Source: Rubricoccus sp038746605
GTDB taxonomy: Bacteria > Bacteroidota > Rhodothermia > Rhodothermales > Rubricoccaceae
Assembly: GCA_038746605.1 (NCBI GenBank)
Contig: JBCDKM010000007.1
Location: 1-64,000 of the forward strand
DNA: 64,000 nucleotides
Reading direction: 5' to 3'
In this document: in pieces, positions 8,427-15,109 of the stretch
Position numbering within the stretch: position 1 is the first letter of the stretch
Layout: every line of letters begins with the position of its first letter
Notes under the pieces: generated by a model
The model's database searches: none
Told to the model about the DNA's origin: nothing
The model's input: the letters and a program-made list of their open reading frames with translations, nothing else
Made by a program: the position numbers and the translations under genes

Positions 8427-9332
8427 ATGCGCGCCTCCATCCTCTCCATCCTCGTGCTCGGCTTCGCAGCCTGTGCTACCGATTCCGCCGAGCCCACGGC
8501 CGCTGCGGCCGATTCCACTACAGCCGCCGAGACCGCCCTCGTGACCGACGTTCAGCCTGCGGAGAACGCAGACCGGATCGTGACACTCGGAGGGCCCATC
8601 ACCGAAACCGTCTATGCCCTCGGGATGGGCGAGAGCGTCGTCGGGGCGGATCAGTCCAGCCTGTTCCCGGCGGACGTGATGGAGAAGCCACGCCTGAACT
8701 ACTTCCGCCAGACTTCGGCGGAGGGCGTGCTCTCGCTGGAGCCCACGCTCGTGATCGCCTCCGAGGGCGCCGGGCCTCCGGGCGTGCTAGACCAGATTCG
8801 AGACGCAGGAGTCGAGGTGCTCACCACGCCGGAGGTGCAGAGCGTGGAGGGTGCCGAGGAGCGGGTGCGAATGGTCGCGACGATGATCGGGCGCGATGCC
8901 GAGGCGGACCGTGTGATCGACGCGATGCGCGCCGAACTGGCAGAGGTGGAGGCTGTGCAGCCAGAGACACCGCCACGCGCGCTGTTCGTCTACGCGCGAG
9001 GTGCGGGGACGGTCATGGTCTCCGGCACGGGCACCTCCGCCGAGGCCGTCATGCGCCTCGCAGGTGCTGAGAACGCAGTCTCCGACTTCGAGGAGTTCCA
9101 GCCGCTCACCGCCGAAGCGATGGTCGCCGCCGCACCGGACGTGATCGTGATCCCGGAGCGCGGACTGGAGAGCATCGGCGGGGTGGACGGTCTGCTGCGC
9201 CAGCCAGGCGTGGCGGAGACCCCCGCCGGGCAGAATCGCCGCGTCGTTGCGGTGGATGATGCGCTCCTGCTCGGCTTCGGGCCGCGCATCGGCGAGGGCG
9301 TCCGCGCGCTGGCGGAGGGGCTGAGCGGATGA
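8427..9332 (+). CDS. hmuT: Heme ABC transporter substrate-binding lipoprotein HmuT
   Basis: Predicted 301-residue periplasmic binding protein. Signal peptide with lipobox FAAC (Cys16), an Ala/Thr-rich linker, then the cluster-A (BtuF/HmuT-like) fold: RIVTLGGPITETVYALGMGESVVGAD at about 49-74, SLEPTLVIASEGAGPP, and a backbone helix DAEADRVIDAMRAELAEVEAV linking the two lobes. It delivers hemin to the HmuU permease, whose start overlaps its stop (ATGA). Assignment to heme rather than cobalamin or siderophore rests on hmuS downstream and HmuY/HmuR nearby. Probable iron-box control at 8395-8411. Confidence 0.85.
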   Translation: MRASILSILVLGFAACATDSAEPTAAAADSTTAAETALVTDVQPAENADRIVTLGGPITETVYALGMGESVVGADQSSLFPADVMEKPRLNYFRQTSAEGVLSLEPTLVIASEGAGPPGVLDQIRDAGVEVLTTPEVQSVEGAEERVRMVATMIGRDAEADRVIDAMRAELAEVEAVQPETPPRALFVYARGAGTVMVSGTGTSAEAVMRLAGAENAVSDFEEFQPLTAEAMVAAAPDVIVIPERGLESIGGVDGLLRQPGVAETPAGQNRRVVAVDDALLLGFGPRIGEGVRALAEGLSG

Positions 9333-10462
9333 CCGAGGCGGCCCCGGTCTCGTCGGCCTCGGTCGGATCGTCGGCGGAGTCGTTGGTCTCAACTCGTGAG
9401 GCGCTGGAGGCGACCGCCGGTCGGCGGCGGCGGGCCGTCGCGCTCGTCCTCGGTGGCCTCGGGGTGACGCTCGTCGGCGGGATGCTGGCGTCGGTCGCGG
9501 TGGGGGCCGTCGCACTCTCGCCGGGCGAGGTACTGGGGGTTTTCGCGGAGCGGCTCGGATTGCCGGTCACAGCGGGCGTCACGGCGCAGCAGGAGGCGGT
9601 GCTGCTCAACATCCGGCTGCCGCGTGTGCTGCTCGGCGTGGTCGTCGGTGCCGGACTGGCCGTGGGCGGGGCTGTGCTCCAGGGGTTGTTCCGAAACCCC
9701 CTCGCGGACCCCGGACTCGTAGGCGTCTCCAGCGGGGCAGCGCTGGGCGCGGCGGTCTCCATCGTTCTCGGCGCCTCGGTCGCTGTCTCCGCTGCGAGCC
9801 TCCTCGGTCCCGCGACGGTCGCAGCCGCAGCGTTCGTCGGTGGCCTCGCCACGACGATCCTCGTCTACCGCATCGCGACGCGCGTGGGCCGTACGTCCGT
9901 CACGACGATGCTGCTGGCCGGAATCGCAGTCAACGCGCTCTGTGGCGCGGCCGTCGGCTCGCTCATCCTCTTCGCCGACGACGGCCAACTTCGCGATCTC
10001 ACCTTCTGGACGCTCGGCAGCCTGGGCGGCGCGACGTGGAGTTCGCTCGCGGTCGCGGTCCCGCTCGTGGGCTCCGTGCTCCTGGCGGCGCCGTGGCTGG
10101 CGCGCGCGCTGGACGCGATGCTGCTCGGCGAGGCCGAGGCCCGCCACCTCGGCATCGACACGCAGCGGGTCAAGCAAGTCTCGGTCGGGCTCGCCGCGTT
10201 GTCCGTCGCCGCGGCCACGGCCGTCTCGGGATTGATCGGGTTCGTAGGGCTCGTCGCGCCGCACCTCGTCCGCCTGACGCTCGGTCCCGGACATCGCGCG
10301 CTGCTACCGGGCGCTGCGCTCTGCGGCGCCACGCTTCTCGTCCTCGCCGATCTCGCTGCCCGGACCCTCCTCGCGCCTGCCGAGATCCCCATCGGGATTG
10401 TGACGGCGCTCGTGGGCGGTCCATTCTTCCTGTGGCTGCTCGTCCGCAACCGCGTGATGTAG
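9329..10462 (+). CDS. hmuU: Heme ABC transporter permease HmuU (FecCD family)
   Basis: Predicted 377-residue inner-membrane permease with about ten helices. FecCD signatures are visible: LPRVLLGVVVGAGLAVGGAVLQGLFRNPLADPGLVGVSSGAALGAA near residues 92-137, and the cytoplasmic coupling region GEAEARHLGID with VSGLIGFVGLVAPHLVRLTLGPGHR near 270-330. It forms a homodimer with HmuV ATPases to import heme. The start overlaps hmuT by 4 nt. About 60 nt with one palindromic repeat separate it from hmuV. Confidence 0.9.
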   Translation: MTEAAPVSSASVGSSAESLVSTREALEATAGRRRRAVALVLGGLGVTLVGGMLASVAVGAVALSPGEVLGVFAERLGLPVTAGVTAQQEAVLLNIRLPRVLLGVVVGAGLAVGGAVLQGLFRNPLADPGLVGVSSGAALGAAVSIVLGASVAVSAASLLGPATVAAAAFVGGLATTILVYRIATRVGRTSVTTMLLAGIAVNALCGAAVGSLILFADDGQLRDLTFWTLGSLGGATWSSLAVAVPLVGSVLLAAPWLARALDAMLLGEAEARHLGIDTQRVKQVSVGLAALSVAAATAVSGLIGFVGLVAPHLVRLTLGPGHRALLPGAALCGATLLVLADLAARTLLAPAEIPIGIVTALVGGPFFLWLLVRNRVM

Positions 10463-10474
10463 ACCCGCCTCCCT

Positions 10475-10494
10475 CCGCCTCGGCACCGAGGCGG
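10475..10494. repeat. GCCTCGG palindrome, short-loop copy (centre CA)
   Basis: Perfect copy 13 nt after the hmuU stop and before hmuV, inside an apparent operon. If it terminates transcription it would lower hmuV expression relative to hmuTU; if it is a 3'-end stabiliser it would protect the upstream message. Confidence 0.85.
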
Positions 10495-10520
10495 GCCGAC
10501 TCGCGCTCTCCCCCTCCTCC

Positions 10521-11348
10521 GTGCTCACCCTCGACTCCGTCTCCGTCCGCATCGGCCGCGCGACACTGCTGGACGACCTCTCGCTGGCCGTCGCGCCGGG
10601 CGAGGTGCTCGCCATCGTGGGGCCCAACGGGGCGGGCAAGACGACGGCACTCCGCGTCCTCGCGGGGGAGATGACCGCGACGGCGGGCGCCGCCCACCTC
10701 GGCGGGCAGCCGATCCGCAGCTTCGCAGCGGAGACTCTGGCGAGGCGCCGCGCCGTCCTCCCGCAGCAGTCCGCGCTCGCCTTCGGGTTCTCCGTCCTGG
10801 ACGTGGTGCTTCTCGGACGCACGCCCCACACGTCTACCCACGCCGACAACCTCGACGCTGCCGAGCGCGCGATGCGCCGTGCCGAGGTGCTCCACCTCGC
10901 CGCCCGGAGCTACCCGACGCTCTCCGGCGGTGAGAAGCAGCGCGTGCACCTCGCGCGCACGCTCTGCCAACTCGACGCCGCAGGAAACGCGTCAGCCCCG
11001 GAAGACGCCTCGCGATATCTCCTCCTCGACGAACCCACGAGCGCCCTCGACCTCGCGCACCAGCACACCGTCCTCCGCGTCGCGCGCACCGAGGCGGAGG
11101 CGGGCGTCGGCGTGCTCGCGGTCCTGCACGACCTCAACCTCGCGGCGCAGTACGCCGACCGGATCGCCGTGTTGGCGGAGGGCCGCCTCGTCGCCTCCGG
11201 CACGCCCGAGGGCGTCCTCACGCCCGAGGTGATCCGCTCCGCCTTCGGTATCGCGGTCGTCGTGACGGCCAACCCGTGCGCGGACTGCCCGCTCGTGGTG
11301 CCCATCCCGGAGGGGGTTCCGCGCACCTCCCTCTCTGCCGTACCCTGA
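10521..11348 (+). CDS. hmuV: Heme ABC transporter ATP-binding protein HmuV
   Basis: Predicted 275-residue ABC ATPase. Walker A GPNGAGKTT at residues 34-42, Q-loop LPQQSALAF, signature LSGGEKQRVHLARTL, Walker B YLLLDEPTSALD, and H-loop VLHDLNLAAQY. It powers heme import with HmuU. The start is GTG 10521 by alignment of LDSVSVRIG to the family start. The C-terminal tail (ANPCADCPLVVPIPEG) carries a Cys pair as in other HmuV-like ATPases of this type. It follows hmuU after a palindrome-containing gap and precedes hmuS. Confidence 0.9.
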   Translation: MLTLDSVSVRIGRATLLDDLSLAVAPGEVLAIVGPNGAGKTTALRVLAGEMTATAGAAHLGGQPIRSFAAETLARRRAVLPQQSALAFGFSVLDVVLLGRTPHTSTHADNLDAAERAMRRAEVLHLAARSYPTLSGGEKQRVHLARTLCQLDAAGNASAPEDASRYLLLDEPTSALDLAHQHTVLRVARTEAEAGVGVLAVLHDLNLAAQYADRIAVLAEGRLVASGTPEGVLTPEVIRSAFGIAVVVTANPCADCPLVVPIPEGVPRTSLSAVP

Positions 11349-11429
11349 CGGCATCCGCACTCGGGCGCAGCCGTGCGCTGAGCCCCCCTGATTCCGATCC
11401 CGCACGGGCGCGGCGTGCTGCGCCCCCTC

Positions 11430-11449
11430 CCGCCTCGGTGCCGAGGCCG
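11430..11449. repeat. GCCTCGG palindrome, short-loop copy (centre TG)
   Basis: Near-perfect copy ending 9 nt before the hmuS ATG, so here it would sit in the translation initiation region of hmuS if transcribed from the hmu promoter. Confidence 0.8.
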
Positions 11450-11457
11450 ACCGACTC

Positions 11458-12519
11458 ATGACCGATCTCCGAGACGCCTTCGCCGCCTTCCGCGAGGCCA
11501 ACCCGAAGACCCGCATCCGCGCCGCCGCCCGCGAGATGGGCGCGAGCGAGGCCGAACTCCTCGCGACCGGCGTGGACGGGACGGCCATCCCGCTCACCCG
11601 CCCCGGCAAAAACTGGCGCGCGATCCTGCCCGAGCTGGAAGCGCTGGGCGAGGTGATGGCGTTGACCCGCAACGACGCCTGCGTCCACGAGAAGCACGGC
11701 GTCTACGAGAACGTCCACACCGAGCTCCCGCACGGGATGGGCATGGTCCTCGACGAGCCTATCGACCTGCGGCTGTTCTGCGCGCGATGGCGCTTCGGGT
11801 TCGCCGTCAGCACGCCCTGGGACGGCAGCCGCGACGGCCTCCGCCGCAGCCTCCAGTTCTTCGACGCCCACGGCGACGCCGTCCACAAGGTCTTCCTCAC
11901 GCGAAAGAGCGACGTGGAGGCCTACGAGGCTCTCGTAGAGCGCCACGCCGCTGGAATCATCGCGTTAGAAGTGGACCCCCGCCCGGCTCCCGAGGCGGAG
12001 ACCCCCGATGCGGAGGTCGACGCCGATGGCTTCCTCGCGGCCTGGGCCGCGCTCCAGGACACCCACGACTTCTTCGCGCTGCTGAACGACTTCGGCGTGA
12101 GCCGTACCCAGGGGCTCCGCCTCGCGGAGGGACGCTTCGCCGAGCGCGTGGACGGCGTCTCCGCGCGACGCGTGCTGGAGGGCGCTGCGGAGACGCAGAC
12201 AGAACTGATGATCTTCGTCGGCAATCGGGGCGGGGTGCAGATCCACTCCGGCGTCGTCAAGAAGCTCAAAGAGTACGGCCCTTGGTTCAACGTGCTGGAC
12301 CCCGGCTTCAACCTCCACCTGGACGAGAACCAGATTACCGAGTCCTGGGTCGTCGTGAAGCCGACGGAGGACGGTGACGTGACCTCGCTGGAGACCTATG
12401 ATGCCTCGGGCGAGATCATCGTCCAGTTCTTCGGCAAGCGCAAGCCAGGGGAGCCGGAGCTGAGTGCATGGCGCGAGATCCTCGGCGCCCTTCCCCGTCT
12501 GGATTCCGTTACGGCATAG
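11458..12519 (+). CDS. hmuS: Hemin-degrading/heme-handling factor HmuS (HemS/ChuS family)
   Basis: Predicted 353 residues, the usual length for the HemS/ChuS/HmuS family, with the two related halves typical of it. First half: TRNDACVHEKHGVYENV and LDLR-like EPIDLRLFCARWRFGFAV, SLQFFDAHGDAVHKVFL. Second half: MIFVGNRGGVQIHSGVVKKLKEYGPWFNVLDPGFNLHLDENQI. The protein binds imported heme in the cytoplasm and breaks it down or passes it on. It is the last gene of the hmuTUV-S operon. Start ATG 11458 is 8 nt after a palindrome. Confidence 0.9.
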   Translation: MTDLRDAFAAFREANPKTRIRAAAREMGASEAELLATGVDGTAIPLTRPGKNWRAILPELEALGEVMALTRNDACVHEKHGVYENVHTELPHGMGMVLDEPIDLRLFCARWRFGFAVSTPWDGSRDGLRRSLQFFDAHGDAVHKVFLTRKSDVEAYEALVERHAAGIIALEVDPRPAPEAETPDAEVDADGFLAAWAALQDTHDFFALLNDFGVSRTQGLRLAEGRFAERVDGVSARRVLEGAAETQTELMIFVGNRGGVQIHSGVVKKLKEYGPWFNVLDPGFNLHLDENQITESWVVVKPTEDGDVTSLETYDASGEIIVQFFGKRKPGEPELSAWREILGALPRLDSVTA

Positions 12520-12602
12520 CCCATTCCCACGCCTGAGGGGCCAAGGGGAGTGGCATGGGGAAAGCCCCTAGGATTTCGCTCGTCCCTGCGTATTTTTTGG
12601 CG

Positions 12603-13076
12603 ATGCGGTTCCGCCTCGCCCTGCTCGTTTTGCTGCCGCTCGCTGCGTGCGAGACGCGTACGAATGCGGAAGCGTCAGAGTCAGCTGCGGAGACTGCACC
12701 ACAGGAGACCGCGATGGATCTCCCTCGTGAAGTAATGTCTCAGGAGACGATCCCCAACGAGGCTCCGCGCCCTACAGAGCAGATGGAAGGATCGCTTTCG
12801 GGACGGTTCGAATCCAAGATGTCGACGAGCCCGGGAGGTCCGAGGGCGCATCGAGAGGCCCCCTCTACTGTCAGTCCAGAGGGCGAGAACCTGCCAGTGG
12901 ATCCGATGCACGCCGCCTGGCTCCAGAGCCAAAGGGAGATTCGCCCCGTGAGGCCAGACAGTGACCGCGTCGCCCCAGTGCCTACGCCCGAACCTGAGTC
13001 TGTCGCCGGGACCCAATCGAACCCCGACAGGCTCCGGGAGGAGCTCGTCTTCCCTGGCTCATCGGTGATATTGTAG
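12603..13076 (+). CDS. Low-complexity lipoprotein of unknown function
   Basis: Predicted 157 residues. ATG 12603 gives a signal peptide with lipobox LAAC (Cys17); an upstream in-frame ATG at 12555 would only add a non-signal extension. The mature chain is polar, rich in Glu, Pro, Ser and Arg, looks disordered, and ends SSVIL. No domain recognised. It follows hmuS by 83 nt and could be on the same transcript. Confidence 0.55.
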   Translation: MRFRLALLVLLPLAACETRTNAEASESAAETAPQETAMDLPREVMSQETIPNEAPRPTEQMEGSLSGRFESKMSTSPGGPRAHREAPSTVSPEGENLPVDPMHAAWLQSQREIRPVRPDSDRVAPVPTPEPESVAGTQSNPDRLREELVFPGSSVIL

Positions 13077-13101
13077 GAGCGGAAGGGCCTCCTGGCTTTC
13101 C

Positions 13102-13121
13102 CCGCCTCGGCGCCGAGATCG
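13102..13121. repeat. GCCTCGG palindrome, degenerate right arm (centre CG)
   Basis: Left arm intact, right arm reads CCGAGATCG. 26 nt after the lipoprotein stop, upstream of the methyltransferase gene. Confidence 0.6.
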
Positions 13122-13147
13122 GAGACTCCGCCCTGTTCCTACCGCTC

Positions 13148-13846
13148 ATGGATCGTTCTACCGACCCCGGGTTCGACGCGCGCCGCGCCGCGGGCTATGA
13201 CACTCACATCCGCCGTATCGCGCCGGGCTACGATGTCTTGCACGATCACATCGCGACGCTCTTCCTGCGCGCGTTGAGTCCAACGGCACACCTCCTCATC
13301 GTAGGCGCCGGGACGGGGGCCGAGGTCGAGCGGCTCGGGCGCGTGGCGCCGGGCTGGCACTTCACCGCTGTCGATCCATCGCCCGACATGCTCGCGAAGT
13401 GCGCCGAGCGTGTGGATGCGGCGGGGATGACCGGCCGCGTTCGCTATGTAGAGGGCACCACAGACGCCGCGCCGCTGGGCCCCTTCGACGCTGCCACGTC
13501 TATCTGCGTCGCCCACTTCGTTCTCGATTCAGACGGGCGAGTGCAGTTCTTTGCTGCTATCGCCGAGCGCCTCCGGCCCGGAGCTCCGTTCGTCCAGGCC
13601 GACCTGTTCCGACCGGGCGCCGAGGCGGCACATGAGCTCCTGATGGGGACATGGCGCCGCACGGTCCTCGGTGCGGGAATGCCGGAAGAAGAGGCAGAAG
13701 CGTTCTTCGGTCGGGTAAACCAGAACGTCTGTCTCGCGGATGAGGAGACGCTCTCGCGAGAAAGCACCGCTGCCGGGTTCGGCCCGCGCGTCCGGTTCCA
13801 CCAATCGCTGTTGTGGGGCGCGTGGCTCATGGAGCGCACCTCGTGA
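13148..13846 (+). CDS. Class I SAM-dependent methyltransferase
   Basis: Predicted 232 residues with a Rossmann-like methyltransferase core. Motif I LLIVGAGTGAEVERL (about 49-63), acidic motif II FTAVDPSPDML, a post-motif region GRVRYVEGTTDAAPLGPFDAATSICVAHFV, and motif III LRPGAPFVQADLF. The acceptor is not evident; overall it resembles the methyltransferase-12/25 type used on small molecules. It is convergent with the CxxC protein gene, separated by one palindrome. Confidence 0.8.
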   Translation: MDRSTDPGFDARRAAGYDTHIRRIAPGYDVLHDHIATLFLRALSPTAHLLIVGAGTGAEVERLGRVAPGWHFTAVDPSPDMLAKCAERVDAAGMTGRVRYVEGTTDAAPLGPFDAATSICVAHFVLDSDGRVQFFAAIAERLRPGAPFVQADLFRPGAEAAHELLMGTWRRTVLGAGMPEEEAEAFFGRVNQNVCLADEETLSRESTAAGFGPRVRFHQSLLWGAWLMERTS

Positions 13847-13850
13847 GTGC

Positions 13851-13870
13851 CCGCCTCGGCGCCGAGGCGG
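13851..13870. repeat. GCCTCGG palindrome, short-loop copy (centre CG)
   Basis: Perfect copy 5 nt after the methyltransferase stop, between two convergent genes: the clearest terminator-like position. Confidence 0.85.
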
Positions 13871-13885
13871 GCGACCTCGCGTCTC

Positions 13886-14242
13886 CTAAGCCGGCGGCCT
13901 CGGGCCGAGCGCACCGAGCAGAAGCTCATCGAGGGCGAGGATGACCGTGGCCTGATGAAGCAAGTCCGAGAGCACGTCTGCGTCGTCGTCCCAGAGGTCG
14001 AAGGTGACGGATTGGCGAGCGGTCTCGGCGCGAAGGGACCAGCCCCAGACGGCTCCGGGTTGGTCCATCGCGCCGCAGACAGCCGAGAGTGTGTCTCGCA
14101 TGCGCGCCATCTCGTCCCGTGTCATGGTGAGGCCTACGCCGTTGAACCGTAGCGCGATGTTCCCGCAGCAGTGGCAGAGGCGGATGGTCCCACGATCACA
14201 AGTGGCGAGGGTAGGATCCGCGAGGGCCGTGGGGGTAGCCAT
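13886..14242 (-). CDS. Small CxxC protein, DUF6686-like, next to HmuY
   Basis: Predicted 118 residues. RLCHCCGNIALRFNGVGLTMTRDEMARMRDTL places a C-x-x-C-C motif near residues 23-26 followed by a beta-rich segment and a helix, which resembles my memory of the small Bacteroidota family DUF6686; that match is tentative. No signal peptide, so probably cytoplasmic. It follows the HmuY gene after an intrinsic terminator (14244-14283), so it is likely expressed by readthrough or its own promoter. It may bind metal through the Cys pair (inference). Confidence 0.6.
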   Translation of the reverse strand: MATPTALADPTLATCDRGTIRLCHCCGNIALRFNGVGLTMTRDEMARMRDTLSAVCGAMDQPGAVWGWSLRAETARQSVTFDLWDDDADVLSDLLHQATVILALDELLLGALGPRPPA

Positions 14243-14243
14243 A

Positions 14244-14283
14244 AAAGCGAAGCGCCCCGCTGGTGGTGGGGACCAGCGGGGCG
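14244..14283 (-). terminator. Intrinsic terminator after the HmuY gene
   Basis: An 11-bp perfect stem (14253-14263 with 14273-14283), 9-nt loop, followed on the minus strand by CTTCGCTTTTAT. It starts 7 nt after the HmuY stop and ends at the next gene's ATG. Confidence 0.7.
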
Positions 14284-14289
14284 AGAGAG

Positions 14290-15009
14290 CTAAAGAGTGA
14301 CCGGGGTGGTGGTCTCGAAGCCGCGCGAGCCGTCCGGCTGGAGAACGTAGTCGAACGTGTAGTAGCGGCCCGTGTCTGTGTTGGGGTCTGGGGTGGCCGG
14401 GTTGTTCTCGTAGTAGCTCAGGATGCGCATCTTCGCATAGTCGCCCTCGCTTGTCTGGAGAACGATGGTGCGGCCCGCGAGCGGCGAGACGAGGTTGAGC
14501 TGGCCGTTGTAGTTGTACCAGCCGTTGTCCGAACCGGTGCAGACGGCATACGGCGCACCGGGGAAGGTGCCCCCTGGTGTTTCGACGGCGGGGCAGGAGT
14601 TCTGACCGTCCTGGAGGTAGCCGTCCGCTGGCGCCTCTGTCAACTCGGCGAAGAGCGTGCTTTCCAGAAGCTGGCCGCGAACCGTGCCCGGACCACTGAT
14701 CCCGCTGTTGAAGATGATCGTCGTGGTCTTAAAGCCGATGTCCCAAGCCGTCCCCGTCGAGTCAGCAGCCCGGACGGCGGGGTCCGTCTCGTTAGACGAG
14801 AGGACGATCGAGCCGGTGTCGATGTCGTAGAGGGTGAACAACTCCCGACCGACCGGGCCAGTCGGGCCGAAGCCGATGGCGAGGTCCGCGGGGATGTTCG
14901 TAGCCGTCTGGACATCGAGTGGGATTGGGTCCGGCTCAGGGTCGGCGGAGTCGCAGGCGGTGAGGGTGAGCGCGCCAAGAAGGAGCGCGCAGAGAGTGAA
15001 GCGGTTCAT
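14290..15009 (-). CDS. hmuY: HmuY-family heme-binding lipoprotein
   Basis: Predicted 239-residue lipoprotein, lipobox LTAC (Cys19). HmuY family features: ATNIPADLAIGFGPTGP, then ELFTLYDIDTGSIVLSSNE, WDIGFKTTTIIFNSGISGPG, and a long C-terminal beta-rich region ending YYTFDYVLQPDG. HmuY proteins sit on the outer membrane, capture heme and hand it to the TonB receptor HmuR. The frame extends far upstream, but ATG 15009 yields the signal peptide. It is 100 nt downstream of the TonB receptor stop, with a long-loop palindrome between them. Confidence 0.85.
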   Translation of the reverse strand: MNRFTLCALLLGALTLTACDSADPEPDPIPLDVQTATNIPADLAIGFGPTGPVGRELFTLYDIDTGSIVLSSNETDPAVRAADSTGTAWDIGFKTTTIIFNSGISGPGTVRGQLLESTLFAELTEAPADGYLQDGQNSCPAVETPGGTFPGAPYAVCTGSDNGWYNYNGQLNLVSPLAGRTIVLQTSEGDYAKMRILSYYENNPATPDPNTDTGRYYTFDYVLQPDGSRGFETTTPVTL

Positions 15010-15069
15010 ATCAGGAGGGCGCTGCGAAGCGCCAGTGGTGAAGTCAGGGCCCTCAGGGGGCGAGTGGGG

Positions 15070-15104
15070 GCGCCTCGGGAGGTCCCATGGACGAACCGAG
15101 GCGG
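15070..15104. repeat. GCCTCGG palindrome, long-loop copy (17-nt spacer)
   Basis: Arms GCGCCTCGG and CCGAGGCGG separated by 17 nt; the spacer has TCCCAT where other long-loop copies have TCCGCG. It lies 5 nt after the heme receptor stop (minus strand). Confidence 0.65.
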
Positions 15105-15109
15105 GAACG

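Noticed and set aside
9331..9363. Inverted repeat GACCGAGGC...GCCTCGGTC at the start of hmuU
   Set aside because: Arm order is opposite to the repeat family and it encodes an Ala/Ser-rich leader; probably coincidence in GC-rich coding sequence.
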